Below are positions 24,798 to 36,233 of a stretch of DNA of 64,000 nt, one piece after another. This DNA is from Saururus chinensis (lineage: Eukaryota; Streptophyta; Magnoliopsida; Piperales; Saururaceae), in NCBI GenBank assembly GCA_035235625.1, contig CP141149.1, positions 12,954,893 through 13,018,892 on the forward strand. Reading direction: 5' to 3'. A program made the position numbers and the translations under genes. A model generated the notes under the pieces. It saw only the letters and a program-made list of their open reading frames with translations. It made no database searches and was not told the origin of the DNA. Position 1 is the stretch's first letter, and each line of letters starts with the position of its first letter.

Positions 24798-25160
24798 TGT
24801 AGCCATTAGAGCCTGAACAAAGCTTAATCCCCTTGATGAATTTTTTCTTCTACTAATTTTCTGCAAATCCTCATAATGTGTTTCTTGTTTAGAATTTGAT
24901 TAAGAGTAATTCTCGCTTAAGGCATCATATTAGGATGGCTAATGGTGTATTTATAACTAAACTAGGACACAATTTTTAAGAACCCTAAAATCTTGACCCT
25001 CCATCCAAAGGTCAGCTAATGATCCAGATTTGCCACTAAAACCACAGCTTAATGGGTATTTGACTGGGGCCCATTACCCAGACAGTTTTGAAAATCCAAA
25101 ACGAGTGTTGATTGAGACAGTTGGGCCACCTAATGTTTTAATTCAAAAACATGCCCAACA
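24798..25160 (-). repeat. 5' LTR of the Copia fossil
   Basis: 363 bp partner of 18989-19351, followed on the minus strand by the primer-binding site. The internal leader between it and gag (about 23770-24797) is more GC-rich than its surroundings and shows no convincing gene. Confidence 0.92.
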
Positions 25161-25411
25161 TCTCCAACTCCACAAAGTGCCTCTAAAGAACATAGGATGA
25201 GCTTATAATTACTGGTGCAACTCAAAAAATTCAGCTGAAGCTACAGTTCTTGAGGGCTGCATTAGAGAATAAAGAAACTCCATAGTGAGATCCAATGGAA
25301 GCACAACATCAAAGAGTAAAAAGACTCCATAGCCAGATCCGATGGAAGCTTGCTATCTAGTTGGGTTCCTTCGGCTATAGAATAGGACTAGAGAGGTGAA
25401 GAGAGACATGT

Positions 25412-26699
25412 TGAGAGTTTTGTAACCAACAAAGCCCCTAAATGAGATTACCAAATTGCTCCTAAAACTAGTACTTTCAATTAAGTAAAAATTGAGAGTT
25501 ATAGCCTCTACATATCACAATAATTTATACAGCGGAAACTAATGTGAAATCCTAAGCAAAGCATATAATTAATCTATCAATCAAACCACACAATCATGCA
25601 TGCATTCACACAATGATTTTTTATGTGGAAAGCCCCAATTGGGATAAAAAACCATGGCAGCCTCTCTCGGCCAAAACAATACACTAGAAAGCAAGAAGTT
25701 ATAAGATTGAAAGAACAACCAACCAACCTCTAGCAACTTGACACAAGTTGAAACTCTTTTCTTTGTTTAGTCCTCCTTGTTGTTGGTCTTTTAGTTTCTT
25801 CCTCTATTGAATTCTTGAAGCTTTCGCTCTTCTTATTCCGTCTCTGTCTTCTTCTAGTTCCTCAATCAAAGATGCCTTCTTTGATCATTAATTCTCCTTG
25901 AGTTTCTTCAATCCTTCTTGATGAAGAATTTGTTGCACCTCCTCATGATGTGTGTATGAAGGGATTGTGCATTCACTCTTGGATCATACACCCACATGAA
26001 TTATTCTCACAAAATTATAGTGAATTTTGGAAAAGTCTTGACAAGATATCTCCCTTTAACTCTTGTCAAATAATGATTTTTCTCTGTTATTTTTTCCATA
26101 CCTAGGGCTTTTATATAATGTAAATTTGGTTAGGATTAAAGGAATCCAACTTAGAAATGACTGTATCCCATAATCCTAAACTAGGCATTTTTTACATAAT
26201 GATTGATCATTTCAATAGGTGATTGATCATTCACATGTTCAGTTTGAACAAAATTTCAACATGATCGATCCTTTACCCAGGCAATTGAACATGTGATCGT
26301 TCGGTAACAAAATCAGAAAGTTGTGCCACTAAGTGGTCAATCCTTTAGTTAGTGTGTTAAAAAATGATAGGTTGCTTACGAATAATTTTTTGATTTTGAA
26401 CCATAATTCTCCATAACTCCCAAAATCACTTCTAAGGATTATTTCTACTTAAATCTAAGTGTAATTTGTGTAGGTAAGTGTGTGTATCATACCTTTAAAC
26501 TCTGACATTAATGTAGTCTTCAACCTTGAACCTTCAAACGTGTCCACTTTTATTTTCCAAGTCCTTTAATTCCAAATCTTACTCAACTATAACACTAATC
26601 TAATTAGACTTTAAGACTAACATTGTACATGAAGTTTTGACATAGTTTTGTTGATAAAAATCAACTAATTACAATACATATGACATCATATGTTCTAAC
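25412..26699 (-). mobile_element. LTR remnant related to 10046-11239
   Basis: It starts TTGAGAGTTTTG and ends CATATGTTCTAAC. Shared marks: CTAAAACTAGTACTTTCAA near the start and ATGTGGAAAGCCCCAATTGGG in the middle. No coding part adjoins and no target duplication was found. Confidence 0.6.
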
Positions 26700-28410
26700 C
26701 GAAGTCACAGACTCATAGAATTTTGGAGGGACTAGACTGTAAATGGTAAGGGAAGTACGATGCAATGAATAAGCCCCAAGGGAGGGGCTCAAAGAAAAGG
26801 GTTGGGTAAGGCTTTACTTGCATCCATACCTGCTTCCTAAAATTTTAACCATACCATACCCATCAGGCATTTCCCCATTCATTACCCATATCCTACTCAT
26901 TACCCATGGGGCAAATGGGCGAGTAATGAATAAATAACCAATGTACACCTATATAAGCCCAATTTGAGAACAAGTTCAATCTACAAGTATAGTGATCTTA
27001 ACCACTTATTATTGCTCAACTATGCCAAAGCAACCAATTATAAATCTTATCCATTGAAAGCGCAAATTGTTCCATAACAAGATGTTCTCATTGAAGGTAG
27101 GGCAATATCTACAATTGCATACACAGGAGGTTTGCCCAAAAGTTTCTACCTATAAGCGGCAATGATGTCACTTTCATATAAAGGTACCTCTTTGAAAGGA
27201 TTGATGACAACATTATAGAATTGATTTTGGTCTACAACAAAGGAATTATGACACATAAATAAAAGAATTGTAAAAAACTAAAAGATTCATAGAAGTATGT
27301 CAAACCCTACTACCAACGATCAATAAGAATGAACATTTGATAGAAAATTCTTAGATAAACTTTATCACCACAATATTTTTTTCTAAGATGTGCAACATGG
27401 GCCAAATGAGAGTAGATGAGCTAAATGACACGTATGGGTAATTTCATATTGGGTTTGGGTAATGAGTATGCTATGTATATGCCCCAGGTAACTGGGTGGA
27501 CAAGGGGTTACCCATACCCTATCTACTTAATATATGGAGGCAGGTAAAATTACCCCCATAATTTACATGTTACCTGTTTATAAATTATGCACCTCTGAAT
27601 TTTGGATTGGGTGATTAGGCGAGTTGGGTAGATGGGTACCTGTTGACAACCTACTCGTTCATGTTTATGTTTGCCCAAACAAAAAAATGTCCTTTCTATA
27701 TTAATACAAACATAGACACATATGGACCAATAGACGATGGACATCCATGAACACCCCTAGTCTCCATCCCCAACAGAGTCTTCTGGGCCCTCTGATAAGC
27801 ATCTAGTTCCACCTCCATCATGTTCAAAGATTAGTCATCAACGGAAGTCTGCCAATCAAGGCCAATCCAACATCCCATCCTCCTCATGGACCCCACCTTG
27901 TCACCAAACAGCTCAAAGACTAGCACCACCCCTTCCTCTAGACTATACCACTGTCATCAAATCAAGGGTGATTTGTTCTCAGTCTGCTCACATACAACAT
28001 AGAGGCTTGCATGTATCCCTGCTCAGCCATCAATTCAGCACAGAGCCACCCAACTTGCACAGAGAGCAACAATGTGGGCTGTACTAGCTATAGCAACATG
28101 CTCGCACTTGGTCCGCTAGATGGGGATTGGGCAAATGACGACCTTTCTCTTTCTCACCTCCAACAATCAGTCAGCTTGGAAAAGCAAGTTAGTGTGAATC
28201 GCAAGCTTCTTTCCAAGGTTCATGACTCTTGTTTGTTCATTGTCTTACCACAAAAAATTTCATATTCATATTTTTTTTAAAATACAACATATACACATTT
28301 TTTATTCAAAACATCTATCAAGATATCTCAAGCTACGAACTACTTATTTTCAAACATATGAATATCAAATCATGAGTACAATAATGATTGTCATTGAACC
28401 ATTCACAAAC
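26700..28410. other. Intergenic stretch with GGGTA-rich patches, no gene seen
   Basis: Patches at 26850-26940 and 27420-27650 are rich in TACCCAT/ATGGGTA words and may be the two ends of an old non-autonomous DNA transposon (right end GGGTACCTGTTGACAACC near 27635). The match between ends is too weak to fix borders. No coding evidence. Confidence 0.35.
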
Positions 28411-28716
28411 CATATAAGACGTTTGAATATGATGCTGTACACCAATGTAAAACAAATTGGCACTCATGTGCCCATAGTTATCCACATATAAATATGTAAC
28501 ATTAGAAATATAAAGTGCTACAAGTTAAGTGTCTTGAAGTTGACATCCACACCACACATACAACATATAAGACGTTTGAATATGATGTTGTACACCAATG
28601 TAAAACAAATTGGCACTCATGTGCCCATAGTTATCCACATATAAATATGTAACATTAGAAATATAAAGTGCTACAAGTTAAGTGTCTTGAAGCTGACATC
28701 CACACCACACATACAA
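28411..28716. repeat. Nearly identical two-copy tandem duplication, unit 153 bp
   Basis: Copies at 28411-28563 and 28564-28716 begin CATATAAGACGTTTGAATAT and differ at only about two positions. This is a recent duplication. Part of the unit (AATTGGCACTCATGT) recurs near 49290. Confidence 0.93.
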
Positions 28717-31299
28717 TTCCCCAAAGCCTTACTCCTATAAAGTCCCTATGCCACAAGGATGCTATGAGTATTAAGTATGATGGCTAAATAAAAAATCACA
28801 TAAAGCAACAAATGTGTAGGTAATGAGACCTCAAGCTCTGGACCCTGTGGCAATCCAAGTAAAGTGGTAGATAGCTCACTATCCGGTGGAAAGGCATGTT
28901 CAATGAATGGAAATGTGAGCTCTCTTTTCTCGCATCTAATAACAACAACAACGACATCAGGTGCCACTCGCACTTGAACTTCTTCAGCAACTCCCAGTAT
29001 TGCACCATCCTCCTCCAAATGGAGTGATGCAAACCACTACTTAACTAGTCCAAGGTGGACTAACTATCTTGAGGTGGAAATGGTAGAAACATAATCCATC
29101 GAGTATGGTTTGATCTCAATCTAGTCAGCTGTAGTCTCTAAGGGAATGTGAACTAAACTCCACTCACACCTAATCAGTCTTACCAGATCTAAACCACTAC
29201 TAGAGGATCCTAGGTTTCAGAACTTGTCTCAACAGTCTTATGCTTCTTTGCTCTCCCCATCTAGATTAGTTGACAGATAACATTAACCTAGAATTAAACA
29301 CTAACTAGGAATAAAGATATTACATAAATAAATAGCTTAGAAGTTCAATTTGCATTAAAATGTGTGCCAAAAAAATTTTAATTTTGAATTTAAAATGAAA
29401 CCTAAAAATTTTCATGTCAGAATGACTTCAATATTGAACAATGTATATCACCATGAGTAGATCAACTTTGTCAACTACAACAATAGTCAATTTGACCCTA
29501 AACCCCCGATTTTGAAAAAAACCCAATTTGGTAAAAATTCATGAAATTGCATGAGATTTTTCATCTAATATTGCGTTTTGACGGATCAATGTGCATGAAA
29601 ATTTAACCAAACCTAGATCATCCTATTTCTAACATTCCTACTATTTCAAATTGCATGAAAATAATTTCAAATCAACTAAAAAGTCAAAATTCGGTTCAAA
29701 GCATACTTTTGGCTAAAATGAAATCTTTGATTTTGATGTGGAGAATCATTTGTTTTTTGCATAAAATTCATACAAATCCACTCTATTCTCTCCCATGAAT
29801 GTTTAGAAAAAGTTTGGAGAGGAAAGAAGGTGACATGAAATGAAACCATAATTTAAATCGAGTTCTGGCATTAAATTTTGACCCGTGATTGATTGTTTTA
29901 ACCAATAGTTTGGGGAGAAATCTATTTTTATTTTTTTAAAAAAATAACAAAAAATTGAGAAAATTCCAATAAATTTCTAAAATTATTTCAAGGAATTTCC
30001 TATGAAAATAAAATGTTTTTGACAACAAAAACTTAAAATTAAAATCAAATATTCAAAATCAAAGAAGTTGAGCTCTTTTTGATAATTTTTTAATCAATTT
30101 TCTTTTAATCTAAGTGAACCCACAAATTATATTCATTAATACCTTGCATTAGATCAGTTAACCCTAATGGTATGTGATTGTCAATTTTATTCTCTTATTT
30201 TTAAGACATGAATTTTCTTTTATTAGTGTTTGAAGAAAGTCACTAATGTAGTCAACTCTTATCTCTTATAATCTTGAATTTTGTAGGATCATTCTTGACC
30301 AAATTATGTCCAATTTGTTCAAACCAAGTAAAGACTAAGTTCACATTTTTTTACTGTCTTTAACTAGAATTTGTGCATAATTTTCCTACAAAGATAAAAA
30401 CATCCAATAGCTCATAATCAACATGGCCATGCCTTTTTCTAAGTTATGATATTTTTTCTCAAATCATTTTTCTAGGGTGTGGATTTTCTTAAATCATCTC
30501 TACTTATATCATAATTTTTTCATTCTATTTATTTATTTTTTATTACAAACGGATAGGTGCTTCACATTAGCTTTTTGATCATCTTTACAAGGACAATTTC
30601 ATTTTCTAAAGAAATATTAAAGTACACAAGATTCAAAAACATTGGAGTACATTACATATCATTTTTGTTTCTTTGAATTCTAAATAAAAATCTAGCCAAA
30701 GATCCTCTAATTTGATCACCTAGACTCCACTAAAATCCAAATGCCTCAATCAACTTATATTTAAAAATTCTCTGTTGATGTTCATATTTAAAAGTAACTT
30801 GAGCCTCAACATGATGTGTGGATGTTTTTAAAACAAAAAGATTACAACATCAAGTAAAAGAAAATCAAATTGGTGTTCACTCTCGTTGGTGTAACATTAT
30901 CTTAGTTAAGATATATTTGACCACAAATCATGTTGCTTTTGAGCTTAAAAGAAAATAAATCTCAAAGTATCTCAAGAGTTGAACCTTATAAAAAATAAAA
31001 ATAAAGGCTAATTGCAAAACAAAGCAAAAGCTACACTAATTTTTTGTGTGTTTTTGGTCATATTCTATTTTTTTCAATTCAGAACCTATAAATTAAAAAT
31101 CATAAAAAAATAGAGTAAAAATGAGATAAAACCAAAAACATGAATGTCCCAATGATAAAGAAAATTAACTCATCGACAAAATCAAAATCTCATACTCTCT
31201 AGATGTAGGACTCCTTAGCCTTACCTAGCCAACCGATCCTAAGGTAACCTAAGGTAGACTTCCTTATTTTCCCTAATTCATCCTTCAAAGCTTGAAAAT
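28717..31299. other. Intergenic stretch, no gene seen
   Basis: Strongly AT-rich. Overlapping minus-strand open frames at 28746-29032 have no recognisable content. A segment near 28730-28800 resembles one near 49400-49480, so this is probably old repeat DNA. Nothing else supported. Confidence 0.4.
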
Positions 31300-34079
31300 T
31301 AAATTTCTTCATGCACACTTTCTTCATCTACTTCTCATACACTTGGTGGTGCAACTTAGGGGTAGATGAGGTAGTGTTCATCTTTTTCTTATTCTTCCTT
31401 CATCTAAGCTTGAAGGAGTAGTTCTTTGGACATTCTCTTCTAACATGGGTCTCACTATGACAAATATCACACACCCCCACTATGTTAGAACCTATCATTC
31501 CTTCTTTTAGTCTAGACCTAGGTGGGTTGAACACTATCTTAGGCTGTTTTAAACTCTCTTTTGCCATCACAAAATTAGTGGGTTTTGCTAAGAGGGTAAC
31601 AAGTAATTCCTAAACCCTTAGCTCATCTTGTTTGTTTGACCAATGCTAAACATAGTCTCTTACTTCTTCTTCCCGTTCTTGAACCTATCTAATTTCGTTT
31701 TAAAGGACATGAGTTATCTATTAAGAGCACTAGATTTTTCTTTCTCACTCTCTAGGACTTTCTTAAGGTCATTCACTTCTCCTTCTAGTTTGTTATTTAA
31801 CTCCACTAACCTATTAGTCTCTTGAGAAGACATAACTAGTTCATCTTCTTTCTTCTTTAACTCTCTCACAAGACTTTTGGTTTTCTTAGTCAAAACTAAG
31901 AGTTGTTGGAGAAATCTCTTAAACTTATCAGAATTATTGAGTTCTCTTCAAGAGAAGTGGACTCATGAGAATCTTCTTTTGAACTATTATCCTTCACACT
32001 TGCATAGAAGACAATATAGTTGCACAAGTATTCTTCTTTAGAAGAGCTCTCATCAGAGTAAGTTACTTAAAATTCATTTCCCTTTTTGTTATAATCAAAC
32101 CCCTTTTGCTTTATGTGCTTGTCAATAGAAGAATTATCAAGATTCACGTTAGGACAATCAGCAGTAAAGTGACCTAACATACCATATTCAAAGCACTGCA
32201 AATTCTTCTTGTCTTGTTTCGTTGGCCTCTCATCTATCTTTTCCCCTTGTTTTTTTCTAGAATTTTGTCCCTTATTCCCAAATCTAAAGTTTTGAGTTTT
32301 CATAAATTTCTTGAAGTTCTTAGCTAGTAAAAATATTAGTTCTTTATCATTTTTAGATTGTTCAGATTCATCTAAGGTGTTTAACACTTTGTTTTTCCTT
32401 GAAGTTCTTCTACATGCTTTTTGGGCAATCTATTTTCCCTTGGACTTGTCAATCCTCTCCTTTTTATTCTCATAGGACTTTTCATCTCAGATATTTTAAT
32501 GTTCCCAACCAACTCCTCTATGTCTAAGGTGTTTATTTTCTTTGATTAATGAATAGAAACCACCTTAATTTTAAATTTTGAGGATAAAGATCTTAAAAGC
32601 TTTCTCACAACAAGGTATTAAGGAATAGGTTCTCCTAGTTGATCACATTTGTTGACTATGTCTAAAATTTTAGCATAATATTTAGAAATTATTTCTTCTT
32701 CACTCATTATTATGTTTTCAAACTTTAGAGTCAACATTTGACACCTAAACACCTTCACTGTCTCAGTTCCTGCATTATGTTTCCCAACTTTTGCCAAGTT
32801 ACTTTGGCAGACACAAAATTAAAGATCAACCTATATTGTGATTTTTCTACATTAATGAATAAAACACTGAGGGCTTTACTATTTTGATTAGCAAGTCTAT
32901 TATCATTCACATCCCAATCAATTTCATCTTTTGACATTGGAGCACTCCAACCTTTAACAACAATTTTCCAGACATTCCCATCAAGCACTTATATAAATGT
33001 TGTCATCCTATTCTTCCAATATGAAAATTTTTTCTCATCAAATAAAATAGTTCTTTTCATAGAATTTTCCAAGTCCCCATGCTCATTCATTGAATTACTC
33101 AATCCAACCATTAAATTAAATCAACAAAAATTACCACAAACACCACAAATTAAGCACTAAAGTCAAGGAAATTTATGAGAGAAACAACTACCAACCTAGG
33201 GCACACAATTCATCAAGTTTCAATTAATATTTCTAAAAGAAAAAAACAATCAAAACTTAAGCACAATTCAAAATTTAAACCCTTGCAGAAAAAATCTAGC
33301 ACAAGAATCAACTATGAAAATTTAAGCAAGGTTCTTAAGCAAAATCATGGCAATTTTGATTGATATTAAGTAGCCAGAATCAAAATTTTCATTGATTAAC
33401 CTCAACTACCAATTGAGAGTCTAATATCCATCTAATTGACCTAGTGGATCACTAAATTGCTCTCAAAACTAGTACTTTCAACAAGAAAGATTTAAGAGTT
33501 CTAGCCTCTTTGCGTATATTTTTTTGAATTAAGCGGAAATGATTAAAACTTAAATTTCTCTCAATCTCACTTTCAAATTATCAATGAATCAACCATCAAA
33601 CAATCCAAGCATAAACAAATCAATTTACGTGTACAACCGCAACTTGGGTAAAAAACCACAGACAATTCCAAAGGAACTCTCAGCTTCATTTTGCAGAGGA
33701 GTAAATCAACAAGCAATTGATCATTTTGTCCTTTGCATTTTGCAGCGATCGATCGTTCAACCTATTTTTTGATATTTTTGCCCTTTTTATCTTAAACCTT
33801 CTGAAACGTTTATAATCACTTTTTAATCTTTTTAAAGTGATTTATGCATGCCATTGTGATCTAGATAAGCTTCAAAACCCTTCACATTCTTCAGTCTTTC
33901 ATCGTAATAAAAAAGAACATGTTAGCTTCTATTTTTCATGTTTGTCTATTCCAAATTTTACTTTACCACAACAACCTCAAATCAGACTATAAGACTCATT
34001 ATATACATATGGTTTCTTCACATAATTTTGACAAAGAAATTAGTCAATAAACTAAACATATGACTCATATGTTCTTACA
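31300..34079 (-). mobile_element. Copia-type LTR-retrotransposon fossil, 5' LTR plus gag only
   Basis: The 5' LTR is 33415-34079 (TGAGAG...TTCTTACA on +, about 665 bp, shorter than the 1.2-kb relative at 10046). On the minus strand it is followed by a primer-binding-like TGGTAGTTGAGG and then gag from about 33110 down to 31400. Polymerase domains and the second LTR were not found. Broken and partial. Confidence 0.75.
31400..33110 (-). pseudogene. Copia gag fossil with two CCHC knuckles
   Basis: On the minus strand the N-terminal gag region includes NSKALSVLFINVEKSQYRLI (32755-32988). A first knuckle, CFEYGMLGHFTADCP, lies at 32140-32205, with Tyr where the second Cys is usual. An acidic/Lys-rich stretch and a second CX2CX4HX4C-like word (CDICHSETHVRREC) near 31430-31480 follow. 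Decayed. Confidence 0.75.
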
Positions 34080-34099
34080 CATTGCAGACATGTGGTTTT

Positions 34100-34620
34100 T
34101 GGTCATTAGCACTGTGAACAATGCGTTGATGAGGCATCAGTGAGAATGACACTAGTTTGTTCCACTATCGACAGGGTTTGATGTGTGAGTTAACTCACTT
34201 ATTGTTATCGGTGAGGGTGCCAACCCATCTGTAAAGTCATTGATAGATAACTATATCTCTACCAGTGATAGTTGACACATTAGTTACTCTATCGATGGTT
34301 ATCGATGACGGCATCAACTTGTCAATAAAGTCACTGATAGAGGTTGATTTCTCCATCAGTGATAGTCAAGGTATTTGTGCGCTCACCAATGGTTATTGGT
34401 GAGGGTCTAAATTTGATTGTAAGGTCACCTACAGATTTCCGTCAGTAAGGTTCGACATATTGGTGAACTCACAGATGGTTATTGACGAGGTCATCAACCC
34501 ATCAATGAGGTTGCCGATGGACCTCAAAGTCATTGTCGATAGGGTTCAACGTGTCGATGAGTTCATTGATGGTCATCGGTGGGGACATCTACATGTTGAC
34601 AAGGTTGTTGATAGAATATA
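34100..34620. repeat. Tandem repeat, unit about 94 bp, four to five diverged copies
   Basis: Units begin near 34193, 34287, 34381, 34467 and 34561. The plan is a (C/T)GATGGTTATCGGTGAGG start, a CATCAACxxxTCAATAAGGT middle and a GATAGxGTTxxACATxTTxGTGA end. One unit is about 8 bases shorter. Possibly part of a retroelement LTR or subterminal region. Confidence 0.8.
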
Positions 34621-36230
34621 TAATTTTGGATTTTATTAGGATTGTAGCTAATGTATGCTATAGTACTACTATTAATAATGCCTAGTTTTAGATGTGATTT
34701 GTGATGTGGATGAAAGGTAGATTATACATATATTTACTTAGGGGTTTGAAGCCCCAATGTATGTGTTTGAGCCTATTGATTGTGATGAATGGTACCCAAA
34801 AGACTATGCATATGACAACCAAGGTCATAGGAACCCTTGGTGCCTCTGTTCCAAAAGTGAGTCTTTAGCCACGTCGATGGAAGGGGGGGTTTGTGTGAAA
34901 AAGGACTGAAGTCTTCCGGCTCTCTAAAAATGGGAGTTATGTAAAACTGCTTCCCCGGGAGTCATGTTCGAATGGACTAGAGTATTAAAAGATGATTGGT
35001 CTTGTGCAATACAATACATGAGGTTTCGATGATCACAGAAAGTAGGAATCACAATATTAGGATCCATGAGTCCTAGTGAGCCTTTACCTCGTAATACGGA
35101 TGGGGAGAGGCAGACTTCAGAGCACTGAGGTCATTATGTGGTGGTCCTATATCTAGGAGTGTGAAACTCCTAGAGAGGTCATCATGTTTAGAGAACATTT
35201 GGTATGGTTTGCTTACAAATGGAATAAATCATGAAAGGTATGTTTTCTTTTTGGCGATAATCGACTAATTTCTAATGAAAATTCCACAGTATGTCAAATG
35301 AGTTTTTATGATTTCTTTAGATTGTTATCCTTTTGAGTATTCATGTATACTCATCATCCTTTGTTGTGCAGGTGCTCAGGTCGAGATTAGAAGGTATGTG
35401 AAGGCCATAACTATAGTGGAGATTTATTTCACCTCAATGGAAATATTTCAACTATTTCAACTAGGTTTGATTAGGCACGTAAGTGTGTCATTTATCTTTT
35501 ATTAGTTTTGATGTTATTAACAACCAAATTGCGAACTTGTGGTTCATGTGAATATTTTAATGTAACAATTATATAAACTTCTATTAGAGATATTAATATC
35601 ACATTCAAATGCTTGTTAAAACATATGATACTCATACCCCCAATTTTTTATTTTTTTTGTATGTTTTTACCACTGCAATAAATATGATGGGCAAATGGGA
35701 TTCAACATGTTTTCCATTCAACATGTTTTCTTTTGAAGAGAAGGAGAAATATGTATTTCAAGAAAAAAATTATACGTGAAAATTGGAGGTGTGACAACTT
35801 AGTATCAAAGAGATTCAACATAAATTCACAAATTGTCTCTTAAGATGTCTTAATTAATGGGAAAATTTTGGCTGGGGAAGACTAATTATTAAGTGCTAGA
35901 TTTTCCTTTATATGTTAGAATAGGATGGTTCGAGCTAGAAATCAAGTATAGCGAACAAATGCTAGATCTGTTGAAGATATGGCAAGAGTTAATCAGAGGA
36001 GGGAAGAGAACCTCCTGAGGGACAAACTACCCTCCGTAGCATATGTGGATCTCAATCGAGAAGAGGATCCAAAAGAGGGACTAGAGGAGGAAGATCGAGA
36101 AGAAAAAGACCCAAAAGAAGACTCAGAAGAAAATTAGGAGGATCCGGAAGAAGACCTAGAAGAGGAGATCCCTTTTGATTAACTTAGAGGGAGAAGATTT
36201 TAGTTATGCTTCTATGGTCACAACGGAGTC
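34621..36230 (+). mobile_element. Gypsy-type fossil: LTR end, primer-binding site and start of gag
   Basis: The LTR end GGAGGTGTGACA (to 35796) is followed by TTAGTATCAAAGAGATTC, a primer-binding-like site. A gag-like start at 35924 reads MVRARNQ, followed by an acidic Glu/Asp-rich stretch to about 36180. The LTR's own 5' end was not located (it could include the tandem repeat at 34100). The piece is cut off where the Athila-like LTR begins. Confidence 0.5.
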
Positions 36231-36233
36231 TGG

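Larger units (their letters stand above)
18989..25160 (-). mobile_element. Copia (Ty1) LTR-retrotransposon fossil, 6.2 kb, both LTRs present
   Basis: The 3' LTR is 18989-19351 and the 5' LTR 24798-25160, each 363 bp with TG...CA ends. By eye they differ at about 50 positions (roughly 15%), so the insertion is old, probably several million years. The tRNA-Met-type primer-binding site (complement GGTATCGAGGC) abuts the 5' LTR and a purine tract (complement AAGTGGGAGAA) abuts the 3' LTR. From the 5' end the order is gag, integrase, reverse transcriptase, RNase H, the Copia order. Coding parts carry many disabling changes and the element looks dead. I could not confirm a target duplication. Confidence 0.93.
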
